Origin: Candidatus Agathobaculum merdigallinarum
GTDB lineage: Bacteria; Bacillota; Clostridia; Oscillospirales; Butyricicoccaceae
NCBI GenBank assembly: GCA_019115425.1
Contig: DXDO01000167.1
Coordinates: 1-15,709 of the forward strand
Reading direction: 5' to 3'
Length of the DNA stretch: 15,709 nucleotides
The translations under genes were made by a program, and so were the position numbers. Below the pieces are notes generated by a model, which saw only the letters and a program-made list of their open reading frames with translations, did not search any database and was not told the DNA's origin. Shown here piece after piece: positions 1-5,855 of this stretch (position 1 is the first letter of the stretch; each line of letters begins with the position of its first letter).

Positions 1-83
1 CCCTGTTCGCCAAGGTGGAAGGCGTTGTCCGCTTCGAGCGCCTGGGTAAGGACCGCAAGCAGGTTTCCGTTTACCCGCAGTAA
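1..83 (+). CDS. rpmA: 50S ribosomal protein L27, C-terminal end (partial)
   Basis: Only the last 26 codons are inside the window; the gene begins before base 1. The frame starting at base 3 reads LFAKVEGVVRFERLG and ends KQVSVYPQ followed by TAA at 81-83. The VxFERxGKDRKxVSVYP ending is typical of bacterial ribosomal protein L27, a component of the large subunit near the peptidyl-transferase centre. The next gene is obgE, and rplU-rpmA-obgE is the common order in Firmicutes, which supports the call. Confidence 0.93.
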   Translation, partial: LFAKVEGVVRFERLGKDRKQVSVYPQ

Positions 84-94
84 TTGTAGAGATG

Positions 95-126
95 AAATCC
101 CAGACGTCGGTCTGGGATTTTGTTTT
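95..126 (+). terminator. Hairpin between rpmA and obgE (terminator or attenuator)
   Basis: A perfect 11-bp stem, AAATCCCAGAC at 95-105 and its complement at 110-120, encloses the tetraloop GTCG. It is followed by a broken T-tract (TGTTTTC). The shape is that of a Rho-independent terminator. No convincing promoter lies in the 40 bases between it and obgE, so it probably terminates only part of the transcripts and lowers obgE expression relative to the ribosomal protein genes. Confidence 0.8.
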
Positions 127-167
127 CATAAAAAGAACACACCCCCCTTTGGAAAGGAGGACAACCA

Positions 168-1442
168 ATGTTTATCGATATTGCCAAGATCAAGATCGTC
201 TCCGGCAAGGGCGGCGACGGTAAGGTCGGCTTCCACCGCGAGAAGTATGTCGCCTCCGGCGGGCCGGACGGCGGCGACGGCGGCCGCGGCGGCTCGGTCA
301 TCTTCAAGGTGGACGACAACCTTTCCACCCTGCTGGATTTCCGCTACAAGAAGAAATACGTTGCCGCGGCGGGCGAAAACGGCGGCAGCAAACGCTGCAA
401 AGGAAAGGACGGCGCGGATCTCATTATCCGCGTGCCGCGCGGCACGATCATCCGCGACCAGAAGACAGGGCAGGTCATCAAGGACCTGTCGGACGACGAA
501 CCGTTCGTCGCGGCCAAGGGCGGCAACGGCGGCTGGGGCAACGTACACTTTGCCACCCCGACCCGTCAGGCGCCGCGCTTCGCCAAGCCCGGCCAGCCGG
601 GCGTCGAGCGGGATATCATTCTGGAACTGAAGCTGCTCGCGGACGTGGGTCTGATCGGCTTCCCGAATGTGGGCAAGTCCACGCTTTTGAGCATGGTCTC
701 TGCGGCGCGGCCCAAGATCGCAAACTACCACTTCACGACCCTTGTGCCCAATCTGGGCGTGGTATCCGTGGGCGAGGAGCAGTCCTTCGTCATGGCGGAC
801 ATCCCGGGCATCATCGAGGGCGCGAGCGAGGGCGCGGGTCTGGGACATGACTTTCTGCGCCACATCGACCGCTGCCGCCTGCTGCTGCATCTGGTGGATG
901 CGGCGGGCAGCGAAGGCCGTGACCCGCTGGATGACATCGAGAAGATCAACGCCGAGCTGGCAGGCTACAGCGAGTTCCTCGCGGCGCGGCCGCAGATCAT
1001 CGTCGCCAACAAGACCGATCTGCTGGGCGACGACCGCGAGCCGGTCGAGAAACTGCGCAAGTATGCAGAGGATCACGGTTTCCAGTTTGCAGAGCTGTCC
1101 GCGGCGACCAATCAGGGCGTTGCCGAGCTGATGCGCATGACGTGGAACGCGCTTCGCGAGCTACCGCCCGTGTTCATCTACGAGCCGGAGTTCGTCGAGA
1201 CTGTGGAGGACACTGCGGGCGAGCGCGACTGGACGGTCGAAAAGGTCGAGGACTATTACGTTGTTTCGGGCGCATGGGTGGACAAGATCATGGGCTCGGT
1301 CAATGTGGACGACTACGAATCCCGCCAGTATATGGACCGTATGCTCAAGAGCGCGGGCGTATATGACAGGCTCGAAGAGATGGGCGTGCAGGAGGGCGAC
1401 TTTGTCGTCATCGGCGATCTGGAATTTGAATATGTGTACTGA
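168..1442 (+). CDS. obgE: Obg/CgtA family ribosome-assembly GTPase
   Basis: A 424-residue essential GTPase that acts in late 50S subunit assembly and responds to (p)ppGpp. The three family domains are present in order. The glycine-rich Obg fold covers about residues 1-158 (GGxGGDG repeats such as GGPDGGDGGRGG). The G domain follows, with G1 GFPNVGKS at 164-171, switch I TTLVPNLG near 190, G3 DIPG at 211-214, G4 NKTD at 281-284 and G5 SAAT at 311-314. The C-terminal OCT domain runs from about 355 to 424 and ends EFEYVY. Length matches the Gram-positive form. The start is supported by GGAAAGGAGG a few bases upstream and by the standard MFIDIAKI N-terminus. It lies behind rpmA and probably depends on read-through of the hairpin at 95-126. 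Confidence 0.97.
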   Translation: MFIDIAKIKIVSGKGGDGKVGFHREKYVASGGPDGGDGGRGGSVIFKVDDNLSTLLDFRYKKKYVAAAGENGGSKRCKGKDGADLIIRVPRGTIIRDQKTGQVIKDLSDDEPFVAAKGGNGGWGNVHFATPTRQAPRFAKPGQPGVERDIILELKLLADVGLIGFPNVGKSTLLSMVSAARPKIANYHFTTLVPNLGVVSVGEEQSFVMADIPGIIEGASEGAGLGHDFLRHIDRCRLLLHLVDAAGSEGRDPLDDIEKINAELAGYSEFLAARPQIIVANKTDLLGDDREPVEKLRKYAEDHGFQFAELSAATNQGVAELMRMTWNALRELPPVFIYEPEFVETVEDTAGERDWTVEKVEDYYVVSGAWVDKIMGSVNVDDYESRQYMDRMLKSAGVYDRLEEMGVQEGDFVVIGDLEFEYVY

Positions 1443-1734
1443 GCCGGCGGCAGCATGCTTTTGAAACAGAAAGGTGCAGCACGGCGATCCGACTGGTTCC
1501 TTGCAGGCGGTTGGAATCCCGCAGGAGGGAGGCGCTGCTGTGAGCATCAGGCATATCCACATATGCCTGCCGGAACTGATCCATGACAGAATAAAGGAAA
1601 AGCGGTAAGTCTGAAAAAGATTTGCCGCTTTTTACATTTATTTGGACAAAATTCGGGCCTTGCGGCGCGGCCGTGGGATTTGCGGAAAGACTTTGCGCAG
1701 AGCGCGGAAAAGACACAGAAAAAACGGATAAAAA
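1443..1734. other. Stretch with no clear gene, downstream of obgE
   Basis: The gap from 1443 to 1875 contains no gene I recognise; its right part holds the hydrogenase promoter region. The left part has a perfect 9-bp hairpin at 1548-1569 (CAGGCATAT, loop CCAC, ATATGCCTG) with no T-tract. It also has a very short frame at 1540-1608, GTG to TAA, 22 codons, preceded by the Shine-Dalgarno-like GGAGGGAGG about 7 bases upstream. The peptide would read VSIRHIHICLPELIHD then RIKEKR. It ends inside the terminator hairpin at 1598-1632. I cannot tell whether it is translated. Confidence 0.4.
1598..1640 (+). terminator. Probable Rho-independent terminator of the obgE transcript
   Basis: The 14-base arm AAAAGCGGTAAGTC at 1598-1611 pairs, with two G-T pairs, with GATTTGCCGCTTTT at 1619-1632 around the loop TGAAAAA. 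The T-rich tail TACATTTATTT follows. This is the only good terminator between obgE and the hydrogenase gene, so it most likely ends the rpmA-obgE transcript. Confidence 0.65.
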
Positions 1735-1752
1735 TTGTTAAATTTTCTACAA
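1735..1752. promoter_or_regulatory. Rex-like operator upstream of the hydrogenase promoter
   Basis: The 18 bases are TTGTTAA, spacer ATTT, then TCTACAA. The published clostridial Rex consensus is TTGTTAA-N4-TTAACAA. The left half-site matches 7 of 7 and the right 5 of 7, with the correct 4-base spacer. It ends 8 bases before the -35 element of the hydrogenase promoter. Rex is a redox-sensing repressor released from DNA by NADH and commonly controls hydrogenase and fermentation genes in Firmicutes, so the context fits. The rex gene itself is not in the window. Confidence 0.55.
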
Positions 1753-1760
1753 TTTAAGAC

Positions 1761-1789
1761 TTTACAAGCTATCCCATTTCCTGTATTCT
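1761..1789 (+). promoter_or_regulatory. Sigma-A-type promoter of the hydrogenase gene
   Basis: The -35 element TTTACA (1761-1766) and the -10 element TATTCT (1784-1789) are separated by exactly 17 bases. Transcription would start near 1796, leaving a leader of about 80 bases. The local AT-rich stretch stands out from the GC-rich surroundings. The Rex-like site lies directly upstream. Confidence 0.65.
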
Positions 1790-1815
1790 GATTATAGGTT
1801 ATTATCTGTTCTGCC

Positions 1816-1835
1816 AGGGGCGGCGCACCGCCCTT
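1816..1835 (+). other. GC-rich hairpin in the hydrogenase leader
   Basis: AGGGGCGG at 1816-1823 pairs with CCGCCCTT at 1828-1835 around the loop CGCA, with 8 pairs including one G-T. It lies in the predicted 5' leader about 25 bases before the ribosome site AAGGAGG (1859-1865). There is no T-tract, so it is not a terminator. It may stabilise the mRNA or be incidental. Confidence 0.3.
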
Positions 1836-1875
1836 CTGCAAGCACTACAATAGTACATAAGGAGGACACAAAACG

Positions 1876-3399
1876 ATGAGAGGCGTAGAGACCCGCATCC
1901 AGGAGATTCGCCGCAGAATTTTCTGTGAGGTGGCCCGCATGGCCTACCATACTGAATGGCCCACCGACAGGCGTATTGAGGCGCTTCCGTATGAGATCAT
2001 CCCGGGCGAAGTCGGCAACTACCGCAACGATATTTTCCTTGAACGCGCTATCGTCGGCGAGCGTCTGCGTTTGGCGATGGGCCTGCCCTGCCGCAGCGCA
2101 GCCGAGCATTCGCCGCTTTCTGATAACATCGAAGCCGCAACACGAGAGGAAACCTATTACACGCCGCCGCTGATCAACATTATCAAATTTGCGTGCAATG
2201 CGTGCAAGGAAAACCATGTGATGGTGACCGAGGGCTGTCAGGGCTGTCTGGCGCATCCCTGCGTGGAGGTCTGCCCCAAGGGGGCGATTACGCTTGACCG
2301 GTTCAACGGCCGTTCCCATATCGATCAGGAGAAGTGCATCAAGTGCGGCCGGTGCATTGATGTCTGCTCGTATCACGCCATCATCCGTCAGGAGCGCCCG
2401 TGCGCCGCTGCCTGCGGCATGGATGCGATTCGCAGCGATAAGAACGGCAAGGCGGATATCGATTATGATAAGTGTGTTTCCTGCGGCCAGTGTCTGGTCA
2501 ACTGCCCGTTCGGCGCCATTGCGGACAAGTCCCAGATCTTTCAAGTGATCCGCGCGATCCAGGCGGGCGAGCGCGTTTATGCGGCGGTCGCGCCGGCGTT
2601 TGTCGGCCAGTTCGGGCCCAAGGTCACCCCGGGCAAGCTGCGCGCCGCGATGAAGCAGCTCGGCTTTGCGGACATTTTCGAGGTCGCCGTGGGCGCGGAT
2701 CTGTGCGCTGCGCAGGAGGCGGAGGACTTCGTCAAGGAAGTGCCGGAAAAACTGCCCTTCATGGGCACATCGTGTTGCCCAGCGTGGTCGATGATGGCGA
2801 AAAAGCTGTTCCCCGAACATGCCGAGTGCATCTCCATGGCGCTGACACCCATGACCCTGACCGCGCGCCTGATCAAGCACCACCATCCGGACGCGAAGGT
2901 CGTATTTATCGGCCCCTGCGCGGCGAAAAAGCTCGAGGCAATGCGCAAGGATGTGCGCAGCGAGGTGGACTTTGTGCTGACCTTTGAGGAAATGACCGGC
3001 ATTTTCGATGCCCGCCATGTCGATCTCGAGTCGCTTCCGGAGGACCCGCACGGCGTCAACGATGCTTCGACTGACGGCCGCAACTTTGCGGTTTCGGGCG
3101 GCGTTGCGCAGGCGGTCGTCAATGTGATCAAGGAGAAGTATCCGGACCGCGAGGTCAAGGTGACCAATGCCGAAGGTCTGCGCGAGTGCCGCAAGATGAT
3201 GACCGCAGCCAAGGCGGGCAAGTATAACGGTTACCTGCTCGAAGGCATGGCTTGCCCGGGCGGCTGCGTCGCGGGCGCGGGCACGATGCAGGGCATCAAG
3301 AAGGCTGCGGCGCAGGTTGGGCTGTACGCCAAGCAGGCGGAGCATCCCACCGCGACTGGCACCGAGCATGTGAAGGAGCTGGATAAGCTCGTCGACTAA
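1876..3399 (+). CDS. Monomeric [FeFe] hydrogenase (group B-like), ferredoxin-type clusters plus H-cluster domain
   Basis: A 507-residue cytoplasmic iron hydrogenase expected to catalyse 2H+ + 2e- to H2 or the reverse. The N-terminal half carries cysteine clusters: C107/C110, C121/C124/C129/C133, CxxCxxCxxxC at 154-164, C176/C180 and CxxCxxCxxxC at 200-210, enough for several [4Fe-4S] centres. The H-cluster domain has L1 TSCCPAW at 298-304, L2 GPCAAKKLE at 346-354 and L3 EGMACPGGCVAGAG at 456-469. All cluster-ligand cysteines and the proton-relay cysteine of L1 are therefore present. L2 reads GPC rather than the MPC of group A enzymes, and the N-terminus (ETRIQEIRRR, then IIPGEVGNYR) fits group B proteins of gut Clostridia. 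AAGGAGG lies 10 bases before ATG. It has its own promoter and a Rex-like site. No hydE/F/G maturase gene is adjacent. The physiological direction and partner are unknown. Confidence 0.92.
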   Translation: MRGVETRIQEIRRRIFCEVARMAYHTEWPTDRRIEALPYEIIPGEVGNYRNDIFLERAIVGERLRLAMGLPCRSAAEHSPLSDNIEAATREETYYTPPLINIIKFACNACKENHVMVTEGCQGCLAHPCVEVCPKGAITLDRFNGRSHIDQEKCIKCGRCIDVCSYHAIIRQERPCAAACGMDAIRSDKNGKADIDYDKCVSCGQCLVNCPFGAIADKSQIFQVIRAIQAGERVYAAVAPAFVGQFGPKVTPGKLRAAMKQLGFADIFEVAVGADLCAAQEAEDFVKEVPEKLPFMGTSCCPAWSMMAKKLFPEHAECISMALTPMTLTARLIKHHHPDAKVVFIGPCAAKKLEAMRKDVRSEVDFVLTFEEMTGIFDARHVDLESLPEDPHGVNDASTDGRNFAVSGGVAQAVVNVIKEKYPDREVKVTNAEGLRECRKMMTAAKAGKYNGYLLEGMACPGGCVAGAGTMQGIKKAAAQVGLYAKQAEHPTATGTEHVKELDKLVD

Positions 3400-3401
3400 A
3401 T

Positions 3402-3463
3402 TCGATGGAAAGGCATGCCTTTCCATCGAGAGGGCATGCCGCGTCAAGGGCGCGGACATGCCC
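3402..3463. repeat. Perfect 28-bp palindrome followed by a GC-rich hairpin
   Basis: Bases 3402-3429 are a perfect palindrome with half-site TCGATGGAAAGGCA, starting 3 bases after the hydrogenase stop codon. It is followed by a second structure: GGGCATG (3432-3438) with CCGCG (3439-3443) pairs with CGCGG (3451-3455) and CATGCCC (3457-3463), with one bulged A. Both arms of the two structures share the GGCATGCC motif. Neither has a T-tract. Possible roles are an mRNA 3'-end stabiliser or an intergenic repeat unit. Confidence 0.7.
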
Positions 3464-3471
3464 AAAACTGC

Positions 3472-3502
3472 AAAAAGTTCCGCCATAGGCGAAACTTTTT
3501 TC
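3472..3502 (+). terminator. Terminator of the hydrogenase transcript
   Basis: AAAAAGTT (3472-3479) plus CGCC (3481-3484) pairs with GGCG (3488-3491) plus AACTTTTT (3493-3500), with a single C-A mismatch and the loop ATA. The 3' side ends in six T. It is nearly symmetrical and could also act on the minus strand. Confidence 0.7.
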
Positions 3503-3511
3503 CGTACTTGT

Positions 3512-3574
3512 ATCAAAAGGCAGGCGCATGTCCTGCCTTTTGATGAAAACAGGCCGCATTTGCGGCCTGTTTTC
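3512..3574. terminator. Two tandem hairpins, probable bidirectional terminators between convergent genes
   Basis: The first is a perfect 13-bp stem, ATCAAAAGGCAGG at 3512-3524 and its complement at 3532-3544. One base-pair step later comes a perfect 14-base inverted repeat, GAAAACAGGCCGCA at 3545-3558 and its complement at 3561-3574, followed by TGTTTTG. Both stems have A-rich 5' and T-rich 3' ends, so they can terminate transcription on either strand. They separate the hydrogenase gene (plus) from the alcohol dehydrogenase gene (minus). Confidence 0.8.
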
Positions 3575-3619
3575 TGTTTTGATGCCGCGCGGGGCGCGGG
3601 CATTTTCCATTCCTCACTT

Positions 3620-4654
3620 TCAGATGGTTATGGCGACTTTGAACACATTGTCGCGTTTGCCCTCGAACAGGGCATAGGCTGCATCGATCTCGCACAGGGG
3701 GAAAATATGCGTGATCAGCGGGGTGGTGTCCAGCTCGCCTGCGGCGATCAGCCGGAGGATCTCGGCGCAGTCGCAGCCGTCCACACCGCCGGTTTTGAAG
3801 GTCAGGTTTTTGCCGTACATCTCGGGCAGGGGCAGCACCTGCGGCTTGTCATACAGCGCAACAATGGTTACAATCGCGTTTGGCCGCGCGCACTCCCACG
3901 CCAGCCGGAAGCTGTCCTCAGTACCCGCTACCTCAAGCACCACATCCGCGCCGCCGTGGGTGCTGTTGTGCCGCACGAATTCGAGCGCGTGCGCGGGCGA
4001 TACCGTGAGTACATCGGGATAATGCTCCTGCACGAAACGCCGCCGCACAGGGTCCTGCTCGCACACGATCACCCTGCGGGGGTGATGCAGCAGCGTACAC
4101 AGCAGGGTGCAGATGCCGGTCGGCCCCGCGCCGATGATAAACACGGTATCCGCGGGCTTGATCTCCGAAATGCGCGCCGCCCAATAGCCGGTGGCCAGCA
4201 CATCGCCTACAAACAGCGCCTGCCGGTCGGAAACCCCATCGGGGATGCGGTTCAGGCCCTGATCCGCATAGGGTACGCGCACGTATTCCGCCTGTCCGCC
4301 GTCGATGCGGCAGCCGAGCGCCCAGCCGCCCTCGGGATCGGTGCAGTTGTTGACAAAGCCGTTCTGGCAGAAAAAGCAATGGCCGCAGAAGGTTTCGACA
4401 TTGACGGTCACGCGGTCGCCGGGGTGAACATTCTGCACCCCGTCCCCCACCTGCTCCACCACACCGACCATCTCATGTCCGACCGTCACGCCGGGCACGG
4501 CGCGCGGCACCGAACCATGCTTGATATGCAGGTCGCTTGTGCAGATGCTGGACAGCGTCACGCGCACGATCGCGTCGCGCGGGTCGCGCAGTACAGGCTT
4601 GGGCTTGTCCAACAGAGCAAAGCGCCCCTTTTTCATATAGGTATATGCAAGCAT
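3620..4654 (-). CDS. Zinc-dependent medium-chain alcohol dehydrogenase
   Basis: A 344-residue MDR-superfamily oxidoreductase that would interconvert an alcohol or polyol with its carbonyl using NAD(P)(H). Likely catalytic zinc ligands are C38 (SSICTSDLH), H60-E61 (GHEMVG) and D151. The four structural-zinc cysteines are at 90, 93, 96 and 104. The nucleotide-binding turn GAGPTG is at 175-180. The ICTSDLH motif and overall pattern resemble secondary-alcohol or threonine/sorbitol-type dehydrogenases, but the substrate cannot be read from sequence. The chosen ATG at 4654 has AAGGAG 9 bases upstream and lies downstream of a near-perfect promoter. The frame stays open for 39 more codons, but that extension would begin upstream of the promoter. 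It is a single-gene transcript converging on the hydrogenase gene. Confidence 0.9.
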   Translation of the reverse strand: MLAYTYMKKGRFALLDKPKPVLRDPRDAIVRVTLSSICTSDLHIKHGSVPRAVPGVTVGHEMVGVVEQVGDGVQNVHPGDRVTVNVETFCGHCFFCQNGFVNNCTDPEGGWALGCRIDGGQAEYVRVPYADQGLNRIPDGVSDRQALFVGDVLATGYWAARISEIKPADTVFIIGAGPTGICTLLCTLLHHPRRVIVCEQDPVRRRFVQEHYPDVLTVSPAHALEFVRHNSTHGGADVVLEVAGTEDSFRLAWECARPNAIVTIVALYDKPQVLPLPEMYGKNLTFKTGGVDGCDCAEILRLIAAGELDTTPLITHIFPLCEIDAAYALFEGKRDNVFKVAITI

Positions 4655-4682
4655 GTTCCACGGCTCCTTCCCAGTTTCCCTT

Positions 4683-4711
4683 ATTATAGTGCACAGAAAT
4701 GGTAAAGTCAA
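4683..4711 (-). promoter_or_regulatory. Near-consensus sigma-A promoter of the alcohol dehydrogenase gene
   Basis: Read on the minus strand: -35 TTGACT (4711-4706), 17-base spacer, -10 TATAAT (4688-4683). The start codon at 4654 follows after a leader of about 20 bases that contains the AAGGAG site. No obvious operator is present. Confidence 0.8.
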
Positions 4712-4782
4712 TTCCGGGGGGATTTTGTCCGCTGCGCGGCTGGCGTCCCTGCAAAAAACAGCGGCCTGCAAAAAAATTTTTG

Positions 4783-4814
4783 TGATATTTCCGGCCGCCC
4801 GAGGGTATTGTCTA
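4783..4814 (+). promoter_or_regulatory. Possible ECF-type promoter upstream of the sigma factor gene
   Basis: TGATATTTCC begins at 4783 and TTGTCTA lies at 4808-4814, giving a spacing of about 17 bases. The second block resembles the CGTCTA-like -10 elements of ECF promoters, and there is no good sigma-A -10 nearby. ECF sigma genes are often autoregulated, which makes this the natural candidate. The -35 match is weak. Confidence 0.35.
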
Positions 4815-4852
4815 TGAAGGGCCTTTCAAAACCACAGCAGACGGGGTGAACC

Positions 4853-5332
4853 ATGGACCAGGCACAATTTGAGGATATCGCAGGGCGATATCGGGACAAC
4901 CTGTTCGCCATTGCGTTCCAATATACCAAAAACGCGGCCGATGCGGACGACATGGCGCAGATCGCGCTGATCAAATGCTATCAGGCGAAAAAGCCGTTTG
5001 AGGACGAGCAGCATATCCGGCGCTGGCTCATCCGCGTGACCGTCAACGAGTGCAAGCGGTATCTGGTATCCCCATGGCGGCGGTATACCGCGCCGATCGA
5101 GGACTATGCGGAGACCCTCGGCTTTGAAACCTCCGAGCAGTCCGCGCTGTTTTTCGCGGTGATGGAGCTGCCGCAGAAATACCGCGTGCCCGTGCACCTC
5201 TATTATTATGAGGACTATTCCGTGCGTGAGATCGCCGAAGCGCTCGGCCTGCGCGAGAGCGCGGTACAAACCCGCCTGCTGCGGGCCAGACAGAAACTGA
5301 GACAAAAGCTGGAGGGCTGGAACGATGACTGA
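4853..5332 (+). CDS. ECF-type RNA polymerase sigma factor
   Basis: A 159-residue sigma-70 family protein with only regions 2 and 4, the ECF layout. Region 2 covers about residues 5-75: an aromatic-rich helix FAIAFQYTKNAADADDMAQ, then IRRWLIRVTVNECKRYL. Region 4 covers about 100-155 and has the helix-turn-helix YSVREIAEALGLRESAVQTRLLRARQ in two adjacent parts; ELPQKYRVPVHLYYYEDYS is typical of this family. It would direct RNA polymerase to a small stress or envelope regulon. A GGGGTGA site precedes the ATG. Its last 8 bases overlap the start of the next gene, so the two are translationally coupled, the usual arrangement for a sigma factor and its regulator. Confidence 0.92.
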   Translation: MDQAQFEDIAGRYRDNLFAIAFQYTKNAADADDMAQIALIKCYQAKKPFEDEQHIRRWLIRVTVNECKRYLVSPWRRYTAPIEDYAETLGFETSEQSALFFAVMELPQKYRVPVHLYYYEDYSVREIAEALGLRESAVQTRLLRARQKLRQKLEGWNDD

Positions 5333-5807
5333 CAAAGAGTTATACAAAGCGACATTCGCACATCTGCATGCCTCCGGCAGCGAAATCAGGCAGGAGGACA
5401 GACAAATGAAACAGGGTCATATCCGTAAGGGCGTAGTGATAGCCGCGGCGGCGGCGCTGACCGTGACTGCCGCAGGCGCGGCGAATGTCGCGACCGACGG
5501 CGCGCTGCTCGAGAGCATCCGCATCGTGTTCACCGGCGAGGTGACCGACACCCAGGTAAATCCGGACGGCTCGACCACCTATTCGGTCAAGAGCGAGGAC
5601 GGCAGCGATGTTACCGTTACTATCCCGGAGGAGCAGAACGAGGACGGCTCGTACACCACGCAGTACGCCGTGGAAGGCAAGGATGGAGAAGCCGGAGAAT
5701 ACGACATCACGGTCCGCGAGGACGGCGCGGCAAAAATCATCGAGGAGGGCGCGGATACCGACGCGCCCAAGAGCGTGACCGTCACCGGGAGCGTCGTCGG
5801 AGACTGA
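5325..5807 (+). CDS. Single-pass membrane protein, probable anti-sigma/sensor partner of the ECF sigma factor
   Basis: A 160-residue protein whose ATG overlaps the sigma stop (ATGACTGA). Residues 1-34 are cytoplasmic and contain the motif ELYKATFAHLHAS, seen at the N-terminus of many clostridial sigma-associated proteins (from memory of such families). A hydrophobic alanine-rich segment at about 36-57 is the likely membrane span. The remaining 100 residues are acidic, beta-rich and repetitive in style (NPDGSTTYSV, EDGSDVTVTI, NEDGSYTTQYAV), with no cysteine. By position it should hold the sigma factor inactive until an outside signal is sensed, but no zinc-finger anti-sigma motif (HxxxCxxC) is present, so the mechanism is inferred. 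It is followed by a strong terminator. Confidence 0.7.
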   Translation: MTDKELYKATFAHLHASGSEIRQEDRQMKQGHIRKGVVIAAAAALTVTAAGAANVATDGALLESIRIVFTGEVTDTQVNPDGSTTYSVKSEDGSDVTVTIPEEQNEDGSYTTQYAVEGKDGEAGEYDITVREDGAAKIIEEGADTDAPKSVTVTGSVVGD

Positions 5808-5824
5808 AAAATACAAACCCAAGC

Positions 5825-5852
5825 AAAAAGGAGGCCAAACGGCCTCCTTTTT
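5825..5852. terminator. Bidirectional terminator between sigma partner and DUF554 gene
   Basis: A perfect 12-bp stem, AAAAAGGAGGCC at 5825-5836 and its complement at 5841-5852, encloses the loop AAAC. It has A-tract and T-tract flanks, so it can work in both directions. It lies between the ends of two convergent genes, 17 bases after one stop and 3 bases from the other. Confidence 0.92.
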
Positions 5853-5855
5853 GTA

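Noticed and set aside
1443..1640. A structured RNA such as 6S RNA, SRP RNA or a riboswitch
   Set aside because: Hairpins are present, but I could not match the conserved core of any of these RNAs, for example the SRP GGUCCGGAAGGAAGCAG loop. A covariance-model search would decide.
1792..3603. A 603-codon open frame on the minus strand opposite the hydrogenase gene
   Set aside because: It mirrors the codon pattern of the plus-strand gene, is rich in R, H, A and L, has no recognisable motif and runs through several hairpins. The plus-strand protein is unmistakable.
3458..4705. A 415-codon plus-strand frame opposite the alcohol dehydrogenase gene
   Set aside because: Antisense shadow in GC-rich DNA. 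The minus strand encodes a complete enzyme with zinc ligands, ribosome site and promoter.
4655..4771. A 39-residue N-terminal extension of the alcohol dehydrogenase
   Set aside because: It would begin upstream of the TTGACT/TATAAT promoter, and the shorter start has a good ribosome site and the expected enzyme N-terminus.
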